Below are positions 1-8,005 of a DNA stretch of 64,000 nt, one piece after another. Under the pieces are notes generated by a model. The model did not search any database. It worked only from the letters and a program-made list of their open reading frames with translations, and was not told the DNA's origin. Position 1 is the stretch's first letter. Each line of letters begins with the position of its first letter. The DNA lies in assembly GCA_011525875.1 (NCBI GenBank), contig WYBN01000013.1, positions 164,105-228,104 of the forward strand. Direction: 5' to 3'. The DNA is from Melioribacteraceae bacterium. Lineage in GTDB: Bacteria; Bacteroidota; Ignavibacteria; Ignavibacteriales; Melioribacteraceae. The translations under genes were made by a program, and so were the position numbers.

Positions 1-157
1 ATAAAGCGGGGATTTGATAGCAAAGCGATTTCCCCGCTCCGGTGGGCATAATCGCCAAAACATTGCAGCCTTCTCTTATTGAATGGATTATATCCAGCTG
101 CCCATCTCTAAAGTCGTCATAACCAAAATATTTCTTTAATGCTTCGTGTTCGTTCAT
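1..157 (-). CDS. recQ: RecQ-type ATP-dependent DNA helicase, N-terminal fragment
   Basis: The first 52 residues of a gene that runs off the left edge of the window. Reading leftward from an ATG at 157, the protein carries the RecQ motif 0 region (FGYDDFRDGQ, residues 11-20) and a Walker A motif MPTGAGKS at residues 37-44 followed by LCYQIPAL. This order and spacing are diagnostic of the RecQ branch of SF2 helicases, 3'-5' DNA unwinding enzymes of recombination and repair. Only the start is visible, so the RQC and HRDC domains cannot be checked. It is divergent from the dehydrogenase at 442. The 284 bases between them are AT-rich and I see nothing specific there. Confidence 0.9.
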   Translation of the reverse strand, partial: MNEHEALKKYFGYDDFRDGQLDIIHSIREGCNVLAIMPTGAGKSLCYQIPAL

Positions 158-441
158 TTATACCCGGATTAAGAATAGAGTTTTTTGTGTAACTGCAAAA
201 ATTCTTATTACAATTATAACGTAAAATTAAAATTACATCTTGGAATTTTTTCATGGGAGAACCGTAACATTTATTCTCAATTCCTAATAATTATTTTTAC
301 TTTTGATAATAAGCAGCAGAATTTACTAAGGGCTGTACCGATTTTTCTGCTTTTTTAATCCAATCCGGTGGTATAAATTTTGTTTAATAATATAAAATTT
401 TTCCGTATCGGATCGAACATCTATTTTAATAAGGTGAAAAA

Positions 442-1386
442 ATGGCTGAAATGAATTCTAACATGACAAAACTTGAAGATCTTCTTAGCGGAACAACCAG
501 GCAGGATGAAGGCGAGAAAATTGAACTTGTCGCAATAATCGGCGCTGGAGTTATGGGGCAGGGAATTGCCCAGACAATAGCCGGCTCAGGTATTGATGTA
601 ACAATTGTTGAAAAAAATGCCGAACATTTGAAAAAGGCGAAAGAAAGCTTAAAGCGTTCTATGCAAAATGAAATTGCTCGCTGGGCGATGACCTCAAGCG
701 AAATGAAATCTGTATTAAACAGAATCCATTGGACGCTTGAATTCGATGAGATTAAAGATGCTGATATTATTATTGAAGCTGTTGACGAGAGCTTTCAGCT
801 AAAAAGACTAATTTTCAAAAAGTGCGATGAAATTGCAAAACCGGAAACGATTTTTATTTCGAACACATCAACTCTAAGCTTGACACAGATTGCCGAGATA
901 ACCAACAGGAAAGATAAAATAATCGGCATGCATTTTCTTAACCCTGTTCCGAAAGTTCCGCTTGTCGAATTGGTGCGCGCTCTTGATACATCGGATGATA
1001 CCGTGAAAATTGTTAAAAAATTTGCAGCAAAAATTGGAAAGACACCCGTCGAAATTTATGAATACCCGGGTTTTGTAACTACAAGAATCATAGTCCCTTA
1101 TCTAAATGAAGCAATGCATATCTATTTAGAAGGTATTGCATCCGCTAAGGATATTGATACTGCAATGAAATTAGGTTACAATCTGAATGTCGGTCCGCTT
1201 GAGCTGGCAGATTCCATGGGACTGGATGAAGTATTAAGCTGGATGATTCATTTGTGGCGCGACCTCGGCGAACCGAGATACCGCCCATGCCCAATTTTGC
1301 GCAAATTGGTACGCGACAGAAAATTGGGGAAGAAAACAAGAGAGGGTTTCTTTAAATACGATGAAAACGGAAAAATGATTTTGTAA
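442..1386 (+). CDS. 3-hydroxyacyl-CoA (3-hydroxybutyryl-CoA) dehydrogenase
   Basis: A 314-residue cytoplasmic NAD(P)-dependent enzyme that interconverts 3-hydroxyacyl-CoA and 3-oxoacyl-CoA, as in fatty-acid oxidation or butyryl-CoA fermentation. The Rossmann motif GAGVMGQGIAQ lies at about residues 34-44. The catalytic Ser/His/Glu neighbourhood is visible as SNTSTLSL, GMHFLNPVP and VELVRALDTS. The C-terminal dimerisation domain contains GPLELADSMGLD and a final GKKTREGFFKYDENG. The family usually has about 285-295 residues; the extra length is a roughly 26-residue N-terminal tail. AAGGTG precedes the ATG. Acetate kinase follows after 16 bases, so the pair probably forms an operon feeding acyl-CoA carbon towards acetate. 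Substrate chain length cannot be read from sequence. Confidence 0.9.
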   Translation: MAEMNSNMTKLEDLLSGTTRQDEGEKIELVAIIGAGVMGQGIAQTIAGSGIDVTIVEKNAEHLKKAKESLKRSMQNEIARWAMTSSEMKSVLNRIHWTLEFDEIKDADIIIEAVDESFQLKRLIFKKCDEIAKPETIFISNTSTLSLTQIAEITNRKDKIIGMHFLNPVPKVPLVELVRALDTSDDTVKIVKKFAAKIGKTPVEIYEYPGFVTTRIIVPYLNEAMHIYLEGIASAKDIDTAMKLGYNLNVGPLELADSMGLDEVLSWMIHLWRDLGEPRYRPCPILRKLVRDRKLGKKTREGFFKYDENGKMIL

Positions 1387-1402
1387 TTGATAAGAGGAAT
1401 AA

Positions 1403-2617
1403 ATGAAAGTACTTGTTCTAAATTGCGGGAGTTCGTCAATAAAATACCAGTTCTTCAATACTGAAAAGAAAGAAGCGCTGGCGAAAGGTCAAGTTGAACG
1501 TATTGGCATGAGCAGCGCTATTTTAACTCATCAGCCAATAGGCAGGGATAAAATAAAAATTGTCGGCGAAATTTTAGATCATACAATAGCAATTGAATAT
1601 GTGATTGCTGTTTTGCTTAGCCCTAACCACGGTGTAATTAAAGACAAAAATGAAATTGATGCAGTGGGGCACAGAGTCGTGCATGGAGGCGAAGAATTTT
1701 CAGGTTCGGTTCTGATTACCGAACATGTGATGCGCGTTCTTAGGGAAAATATCGAATTGGCGCCGCTTCATAATCCGCCTAACATTAAAGGAATTGAAGC
1801 TGCTAAAGCTCATCTGCCTAATACTCCGCAGGTAGGAGTTTTTGATACAGCATTCCATGCAATGATGCCGAAGCATGCATACATATACGGTATCCCTTAC
1901 GAGCTGTACAAAAGATATAAGATTAGACGTTATGGTTTCCATGGCACCTCACACAGATACGTTGCCGAAAGAGCTTCCAAACTTATCGGGAAAAATTATA
2001 ATGACTTAAAAATTATCACCTGCCATTTAGGGAATGGGGCAAGTATCGCCGCTATAGACAGAGGGCACTCGGTTGATACATCCATGGGTTTTACTCCTCT
2101 CGAAGGATTGCTTATGGGAACAAGATCAGGTGATATGGATCCGTCTCTTATTACTTTTATTATGAGTAAAGAAGGGTTATCGTTAGCGGAAATTAATACA
2201 ATGCTTAACAAACACAGCGGACTGGTCGGTATCAGCGGAACGAGCAGCGATATGAGGGAAATAGAAGAAACTATTCTCGAAGGCAATCAAAGATCGAAGC
2301 TTGCATTCGATATTTTCTGTTATAGGATTAAGAAATACATCGGTTCTTACATTGCTGTTATGGGCGGTCTTGATGCTCTTGTTTTCACCGGAGGTATCGG
2401 TGAGAATTCTATATTGGTAAGAAAAACTGTATGCAGCGGCATGCATTATCTCGGCATTGAGTTAGACTTTGAATTAAATAATAATACGAAAGGCGAGATG
2501 GAAATTTCGTCCTCTGCTTCAAAAGCAAAAATATTTAGGATACCGACTAATGAAGAGCTCGTCATAGCGATGGATACTTCTGAAATAGTTGAAGAACAAA
2601 AAAAACATGCTGGATAA
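1403..2617 (+). CDS. ackA: Acetate kinase
   Basis: Acetate kinase (404 residues, normal length) makes ATP and acetate from acetyl phosphate and ADP, reversibly, in the cytoplasm. The N-terminal VLVLNCGSSSIKYQFF is the family signature of the ASKHA phosphotransferase fold. GHRVVHGGEEF, the catalytic-loop FDTAFHAMMP, RRYGFHGTSHRYV, CHLGNGASIAAI and MGFTPLEGLLMGTRSGDMDP follow in the expected order. An AGAGGA ribosome-binding site sits before the ATG. No phosphotransacetylase gene is adjacent, so acetyl phosphate must come from a gene elsewhere. Co-transcription with the upstream hydroxyacyl-CoA dehydrogenase is likely. A good terminator hairpin follows. Confidence 0.96.
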   Translation: MKVLVLNCGSSSIKYQFFNTEKKEALAKGQVERIGMSSAILTHQPIGRDKIKIVGEILDHTIAIEYVIAVLLSPNHGVIKDKNEIDAVGHRVVHGGEEFSGSVLITEHVMRVLRENIELAPLHNPPNIKGIEAAKAHLPNTPQVGVFDTAFHAMMPKHAYIYGIPYELYKRYKIRRYGFHGTSHRYVAERASKLIGKNYNDLKIITCHLGNGASIAAIDRGHSVDTSMGFTPLEGLLMGTRSGDMDPSLITFIMSKEGLSLAEINTMLNKHSGLVGISGTSSDMREIEETILEGNQRSKLAFDIFCYRIKKYIGSYIAVMGGLDALVFTGGIGENSILVRKTVCSGMHYLGIELDFELNNNTKGEMEISSSASKAKIFRIPTNEELVIAMDTSEIVEEQKKHAG

Positions 2618-2648
2618 AATTATAGCCCAGCTTTTTAATTCTGCAGTT

Positions 2649-2688
2649 TAGCCGTTTCGAAAAACTTTTTGGGACGGCTATTTTATTT
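2649..2688 (+). terminator. Intrinsic terminator after ackA
   Basis: Inverted repeat TAGCCGT (2649-2655) and ACGGCTA (2674-2680), extendable inward by G-U and C-G pairs, followed by TTTTATTT. It ends the dehydrogenase-ackA transcript. Confidence 0.75.
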
Positions 2689-2875
2689 AACCAAACGTCA
2701 GATAATTGTAATTATATTCGCAGCATTTCCATTTCTAAAATTTTTGAAAAATGATTTTAGAAAACAATACCGGAAATAATCAGCAGATCATAATGTTTAT
2801 TTTAAAGGGAATTTTATCATCATTTTATTAAATTCACCTCGTAATTTAAAACTGCAATAAATAAATGAGCGTAAA

Positions 2876-3667
2876 ATGGACTTGAATATAAATGATAAAA
2901 TTGTTCTTGTAAGCGCGGCAAGCAAAGGAATCGGGAGAGCGGCAGCCGAATTATTTGTAAAGGAAGGCTGTAAAGTCGCTATATGCTCAACCAATCAAGA
3001 GAATCTAATTAAAACGGCAGCCGAAATTAAAAAAAATTACGGAGCCGAACCTTTTTGGATTGTTTGTGATCTTAATGTAGAGGGTGATATCGAAAATACA
3101 GTTTTTGAAGTCCGAAAGCATATAGGTGAAATTGACATACTTGTTAATAACTGCGGGGGTCCAGCGCCGGGCAGATTTGACGACTTGAACGAACAAGATT
3201 GGTCAAACGGTTACAACCAGGTATTGATGAGTGCTGTAAGGTTTATTCGTCTTGTGCTTCCTTCCATGAAAGCCAATGAATTCGGAAGAATAATTAATAT
3301 AACATCTCTTTCGGTAAAACAGCCGGTAGATAATTTAATGCTTTCGAACGCTTTTAGAAGCGCTCTGACTGCAATGTCAAAAACATTAAGCAACGATATT
3401 GGTAAGCATGATATTACGATAAACAATGTCGCACCTGGCTATACTCTTACAAGCCGTCTATATGAACTTGCCGTCAGCCGCGCAAAGGAAACTGGCGACT
3501 CTCACGAATTGATCTTATCAAAGATGGCAAGTGACGTGCCGATGAAAAGATTGGGCAGACCGGATGAAATTGCATCATTGATTGTTTATCTCGCGTCGAA
3601 ACAAGCCGGGTTTATTACAGGGCAGACGTTTGTTGTTGACGGCGGAGTAGTTAAATCGACTTATTAA
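2876..3667 (+). CDS. Atypical short-chain dehydrogenase/reductase (SDR)
   Basis: A 263-residue Rossmann-fold protein of the SDR superfamily. The cofactor motif is ASKGIGRAAA (about residues 15-24), the structural NNCGG is at 91-95, and the C-terminal VYLASKQAGFITGQTFVVDGG is typical of FabG-like reductases. The catalytic Ser144 (INITS) is present. At the positions where YxxxK is expected, the sequence is SNAFR: Ser157 replaces the tyrosine and Arg161 the lysine. I recall a FabG-like subgroup with this SN..R pattern and a GGPxPG loop, so it is probably a functional variant rather than a broken gene. Substrate unknown. It stands between a terminator and a flavoprotein gene 46 bases downstream. 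Confidence 0.8.
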   Translation: MDLNINDKIVLVSAASKGIGRAAAELFVKEGCKVAICSTNQENLIKTAAEIKKNYGAEPFWIVCDLNVEGDIENTVFEVRKHIGEIDILVNNCGGPAPGRFDDLNEQDWSNGYNQVLMSAVRFIRLVLPSMKANEFGRIINITSLSVKQPVDNLMLSNAFRSALTAMSKTLSNDIGKHDITINNVAPGYTLTSRLYELAVSRAKETGDSHELILSKMASDVPMKRLGRPDEIASLIVYLASKQAGFITGQTFVVDGGVVKSTY

Positions 3668-3713
3668 AAACGCTCTTAGTTCATTTATTGTTTTTCTCCA
3701 TTAAAAGGGGACA

Positions 3714-5273
3714 ATGGTGATAAAAGAAATTGAGTTGGAAATACCGCCAGATTTTATTTTCGAAAACGGCTTTCAAAAAAATATGATTGCCCGCAGATTA
3801 AAATTAAATCTAGAAGAAATAACCGCACACAAGATTATCAAGCGATCAATCGATGCTAGAAGGAAACCTCCTGTTTATATTTTAAGAACATTAGTCTATA
3901 TAAACGAGAAGCCCAATCTGTATCTGCCTGTATCGAAGTATAAGAATGTAAGCGGGGCAAAGAAAGTTATAATTGTCGGCAGCGGTCCGGCTGGTATGTT
4001 TGCCGCGCTTAGATTATTAGAACTCGGCTTAAAACCTGTTGTCATTGAAAAAGGAAAGGATGTAAGAAGCAGAAGACGGGATATAAAAGAGCTTATGCAA
4101 AATCATAAAGTAAATCCTGTTTCAAATTACTGTTTCGGCGAAGGCGGAGCCGGTACTTTCAGCGACGGCAAGCTATACACCCGCTCGAACAAACGGGGTA
4201 ATATTTCTAGTATATTAAATATACTCTGTGAACACGGAGCTGTTGAAGACATTTTGATTGACTCGCATCCCCACATCGGATCGAATAAACTTCCTAAAAT
4301 TGTTCAGAGAATTAGAGAAACAATTCTTAATTACGGCGGCGAATATCATTTCGATTCCAAAGTAACTGATTTGGTGATTAAAAATAAGCTGAGCGGAGTA
4401 ATCGTTAACAATAATACTGAATTTGTCGGCGAAGCTGTAATCTTAGCGACAGGTCATTCTGCGAGGGATATTTATTATCTCTTACGATCAAAAAATATTG
4501 ACCTAGAAGCAAAACCGTTCGCAGTCGGGGTTAGAATAGAACACCCCCAGAGTTTGATTGATAGTATACAATATCATTCGAATGAACGGCATAGAAATCT
4601 TCCTGCCTCGAGTTACAGTTTAGCGTGTCAAGTCGATGATAAGGGAGTTTATTCTTTCTGTATGTGCCCGGGAGGTATTATTGTTCCGGCTTCGACTTCT
4701 CCCGATGAACTTGTTCTAAACGGGATGTCTGTATCACGTAGAGACTCGAAGTTCGCAAATTCTGGATTGGTAGTAACCGTATGCGAGTCTGATTGGAAGG
4801 AATTTAATCAGCATGGTATTTTTGCCGGATTGGAATTTCAAAAATCACTTGAACACTCGGCATATGAAGCAGGCATGAGGTCGCAAACAGCCCCGGCACA
4901 ACGTGTCAGCGATTTTATTATAAGTAGAACTTCATCATCTCTGCCCCCATCCTCATATATACCCGGAACAATCTCATACCCAATTCACGAATTGCTCCCG
5001 AAAAGTATTTCGCATCGGTTAATAAAAAGTTTGGAAATTTTTAACAAGAAGATGAAAGGATTCATAACCGAGGAAGCACAATTATTAGCACCGGAAACAC
5101 GAACAAGTTCTCCGCTCAGAATTCCGCGAGATAAAGAAACACTAATGCATATTAAATTGAATGGGTTTTTCCCAACTGCCGAAGGCGCAGGTTATGCTGG
5201 CGGCATTGTTTCTTCTGCGCTCGACGGTCAGAAATCCGCTGAAGCCGCTGCTAAATTTGTAGATAAGAATTAA
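3714..5273 (+). CDS. FAD-dependent NAD(P)-type dehydrogenase, COG2509 family
   Basis: A 519-residue flavoprotein. A roughly 75-residue N-terminal domain (IARRLKLNLEEITAHKIIKRSIDARRKP) precedes the FAD-binding motif GSGPAGMFAALRLLELGLKPVVIE at about residues 88-111. A second conserved stretch is CFGEGGAGTFSDGKLYTR, and AVILATGHSARDIYYLL is the second glycine-rich FAD site. The C-terminus GFFPTAEGAGYAGGIVSSALDG closes the FAD domain. This arrangement matches the widespread uncharacterised flavoproteins of COG2509. The physiological substrate is unknown. AAAAGGGGA precedes the ATG. It may be co-transcribed with the SDR gene, which would place two redox enzymes together. Confidence 0.85.
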   Translation: MVIKEIELEIPPDFIFENGFQKNMIARRLKLNLEEITAHKIIKRSIDARRKPPVYILRTLVYINEKPNLYLPVSKYKNVSGAKKVIIVGSGPAGMFAALRLLELGLKPVVIEKGKDVRSRRRDIKELMQNHKVNPVSNYCFGEGGAGTFSDGKLYTRSNKRGNISSILNILCEHGAVEDILIDSHPHIGSNKLPKIVQRIRETILNYGGEYHFDSKVTDLVIKNKLSGVIVNNNTEFVGEAVILATGHSARDIYYLLRSKNIDLEAKPFAVGVRIEHPQSLIDSIQYHSNERHRNLPASSYSLACQVDDKGVYSFCMCPGGIIVPASTSPDELVLNGMSVSRRDSKFANSGLVVTVCESDWKEFNQHGIFAGLEFQKSLEHSAYEAGMRSQTAPAQRVSDFIISRTSSSLPPSSYIPGTISYPIHELLPKSISHRLIKSLEIFNKKMKGFITEEAQLLAPETRTSSPLRIPRDKETLMHIKLNGFFPTAEGAGYAGGIVSSALDGQKSAEAAAKFVDKN

Positions 5274-5366
5274 GTCAAATATAAAATTATTCCGGCGGCC
5301 AGTTTGCTCGGAAAGAATTGTTATATTAAATAAATAAAAAAAAGTTTTATATGATCGGATAGTTCA

Positions 5367-7349
5367 ATGCACAATTTTGACATTATCTATGAAGTCGTAG
5401 TCATACTCGCTGTTTCTCTTCCGATGATTTATCTTTTCAAAAAGATAAATGTCCCAAGCATTATAGGCTTTTTGATTGCGGGTATTGTTATCGGTCCTTA
5501 TGGGTTAAAGCTTATTGCAGGCACGGAAGAAATTGCGGTGATGGCTGAAGTCGGGGTAATACTTTTATTATTCACAATCGGTATTGAAGTTTCCATAAAA
5601 CAATTGATCGAGATGAAGCGTCTGCTGCTTCTCGCCGGCGGACTGCAAGTTATCTTAACTATTATTTTTGCTTTTGTGATTTTCTTATTGCTCGGCATCG
5701 GTTTCAATAAAGCTATTTTTTTTGGAATGTTAGTTAGCGGCTCAAGCACTACAATTCTTCTTCGTGTCCTTTCAGACCGGAATGAATTAGAGGCTCCACA
5801 CGGAAGAATATCGCTTGGCATTTCAATTTTTCAAGATCTTGCCGTCGTGCCGATGATATTGACTCTGCCATTGCTTCATGATGCGGGCAGCAGCACTATC
5901 CCCTATATTCTGTTGCAGTTATTAATAGCATTTGGATCTGTAGCAGTAATAATAGTTCTCGCCCATTTTCTGATGCCGAAAATACTTTTCCAACTGGCTA
6001 ATCTTCGAATAAGAGAAGCTTTCACTATAGGCGTAATATTGCTTTTGCTAGGCACGGCATATCTCACACATTCTATCGGATTATCATTTGCAATTGGAGC
6101 TTTCATTGCCGGCTTAATCTTATCCGAATCGGAATTCAGCCCGCAAATTATTGCAGAGATGCTCCCTTTCAAGGATGCATTCAACAGTATATTTTTCGTA
6201 TCAATAGGAATGTTGTTGAACTTGGGTTTCCTCGTCGAATATCCACACATCATTTTAGTATTGGTTATTGGTGTGGTAATATTAAAAGCTTCTGTTGTTG
6301 TCATGATAATTAGGCTGATGCGGTTTCCTTTACGAACGGCAGTATTATCTGCTTTCACCGTTGCTCAGATAGGAGAATTCTCGTTTGTTCTGGCTCTTGA
6401 GGGCAGTAAATTTAATCTGATTACGCCTGAAGTTTATAATGCTTTTATATCCACATCTATATTTACGATGATGCTTGTACCGTTTACATTGCGGTTAACT
6501 CCTTATTTAACTTTTAAATCGGGGAAGTTTGAGACAAAAACTAAAGCTGAAGAATCTGTAAATGGTCTAAAAAATCATGTTATAATAGTTGGCTTTGGAC
6601 TTAACGGTAAAAATCTTGCACGTGTGTTAAAAGAAACAGGCATAAAATATATAGTGCTCGATCTTAACCCGCAGACAGTCAGCAGAGGAAAAAAGGACGG
6701 CGAGAATATAATCTTCGGCGATGTAGCCAAAGATGAAATCCTATACCATGCGAAGGTCGATATGGCTAACATAATTGTATTCGCTATATCCGACCCTGGT
6801 TCAACAAAGGTTGCACTGCAAATTGTAAAAAGTATTAATCCGAACATTTATGCCATTGTTAGAACAAGATATACTTCTGAAGTCAATTTGCTTCAGAAGC
6901 TCGGCGCAGACGTTGTTATTCCCGAAGAATTTGAAACTTCGCTCCAGATATTCAGCAAGGTTCTTGAAAAATATCATATTCCGCTCAATGTGATAATGAA
7001 GCAGGTAGCTCTTTTAAGAGGCGAATCTTATTCGATGATGTTAAAAGATTCATCAGAACCAATTCCTTTGTCTCATCTAAATGAAATTCTTGCCGCCGGA
7101 TTGACCGAGACCTTTTTTGTGGATGATTCAAATCCCATTGTCGGAAAGACATTAGCCGAACTTCACCTTAGGGCAAAGACGGGAACAACAATAATTGCTA
7201 TTGTCCGAAATAATAAGACTATATCCAATCCCTCCGGTGCTGATAAAATATTAAGCAGCGATACTCTTGTAATTACAGGCACACACGATTCTGTGGATAA
7301 AGCTTTTGATCTGCTTAGCGGAAAAAACATTGATGATAATTCTATTTAA
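5367..7349 (+). CDS. Kef-type (CPA2) cation:proton antiporter with RCK domains
   Basis: A 660-residue inner-membrane protein. Residues about 5-385 hold some twelve hydrophobic segments with the Na+/H+-exchanger features GFLIAGIVIGPYG, LLLFTIGIEVS and ISIFQDLAVVPM. A cytoplasmic RCK/TrkA-N domain begins at about 400 (HVIIVGFGLNGKNLARVL, then ILDLNPQTV-type acidic residues binding the nucleotide ribose), and a TrkA-C domain lies at about 570-650 (LHLRAKTGTTIIAIVRN). Such proteins exchange K+ or Na+ for H+ under control of nucleotide or glutathione ligands. No KefF/KefG ancillary gene is adjacent, so glutathione gating is unsupported. The last 17 bases overlap the next gene. Confidence 0.88.
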   Translation: MHNFDIIYEVVVILAVSLPMIYLFKKINVPSIIGFLIAGIVIGPYGLKLIAGTEEIAVMAEVGVILLLFTIGIEVSIKQLIEMKRLLLLAGGLQVILTIIFAFVIFLLLGIGFNKAIFFGMLVSGSSTTILLRVLSDRNELEAPHGRISLGISIFQDLAVVPMILTLPLLHDAGSSTIPYILLQLLIAFGSVAVIIVLAHFLMPKILFQLANLRIREAFTIGVILLLLGTAYLTHSIGLSFAIGAFIAGLILSESEFSPQIIAEMLPFKDAFNSIFFVSIGMLLNLGFLVEYPHIILVLVIGVVILKASVVVMIIRLMRFPLRTAVLSAFTVAQIGEFSFVLALEGSKFNLITPEVYNAFISTSIFTMMLVPFTLRLTPYLTFKSGKFETKTKAEESVNGLKNHVIIVGFGLNGKNLARVLKETGIKYIVLDLNPQTVSRGKKDGENIIFGDVAKDEILYHAKVDMANIIVFAISDPGSTKVALQIVKSINPNIYAIVRTRYTSEVNLLQKLGADVVIPEEFETSLQIFSKVLEKYHIPLNVIMKQVALLRGESYSMMLKDSSEPIPLSHLNEILAAGLTETFFVDDSNPIVGKTLAELHLRAKTGTTIIAIVRNNKTISNPSGADKILSSDTLVITGTHDSVDKAFDLLSGKNIDDNSI

Positions 7350-7863
7350 TAAACCTTTCAATGTATTATGCCAATTTACAGACAAGGAACGGCGAAAGAA
7401 TTTAAGTGATTTCATTAATTATAAGAATGTTTATCCAGCCGGAAGGTTAGATTACGACAGCGAAGGACTGGTAATACTAACAGACGACGGCAAACTGCAG
7501 CATAAAATTTCGGACCCTAAATTCAAACTATTAAAAACATATCTTGTGCAGGTGGAGGGAATACCCGGCGAAGAAGCTCTCAATATTTTACGCAAAGGGA
7601 CAATATTAAAAGATGGATTGACAATGCCGTGCCGTGTAAATGCAATACCCGAACCTGAAATATGGGAGAGAAATCCGCCGGTACGTTTCAGAAAAAATAT
7701 TCCCGCCTCCTGGATTGAAATCAGCATAAGCGAAGGCAGGAATAGACAGCTGAGGAGAATGACAGCGTCAATCGGCTGCCCGACACTAAGGCTCGTCAGA
7801 ATTTCTGTGGGTGGCTGGAATCTCGACAATCTCAATCCAGGCGAATTTAGGGTTATTAAATAA
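7333..7863 (+). CDS. rluE: 23S rRNA pseudouridine synthase, RluE-like (RsuA family)
   Basis: A protein of 176 residues from the chosen ATG at 7333. This start gives the usual opening ILFNKPFNVLCQFT; an earlier in-frame ATG at 7306 would add nine unmatched residues. The catalytic aspartate lies in PAGRLDYDSEGLVILTDDGKL, followed by YLVQVEG and the C-terminal SEGRNRQLRRMTASIGCPTLRLVRISVGGW. There is no N-terminal S4 domain, and the length fits RluE, which isomerises one uridine in the peptidyl-transferase region of 23S rRNA. The 17-base overlap with the antiporter gene suggests translational coupling. RluB or RluF specificity is less likely because those enzymes carry S4 domains. Confidence 0.82.
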   Translation: MIILFNKPFNVLCQFTDKERRKNLSDFINYKNVYPAGRLDYDSEGLVILTDDGKLQHKISDPKFKLLKTYLVQVEGIPGEEALNILRKGTILKDGLTMPCRVNAIPEPEIWERNPPVRFRKNIPASWIEISISEGRNRQLRRMTASIGCPTLRLVRISVGGWNLDNLNPGEFRVIK

Positions 7864-8005
7864 TTTGAATTTCAGAATGATTGTATCGCTCTTTACCTCT
7901 GAGTAATTAACGTAATTGCTATTTCTTTTAGTATTTATCCACAAAATAAATTATTTTTAAAGTAAACAATACTCACTATCTTTAAAAAACATTCAAAGGA
8001 ATAAG

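Noticed and set aside
5903..6358. 151-codon minus-strand open frame inside the antiporter gene
   Set aside because: Low-complexity mirror of the hydrophobic helices of the antiporter; no start signal.
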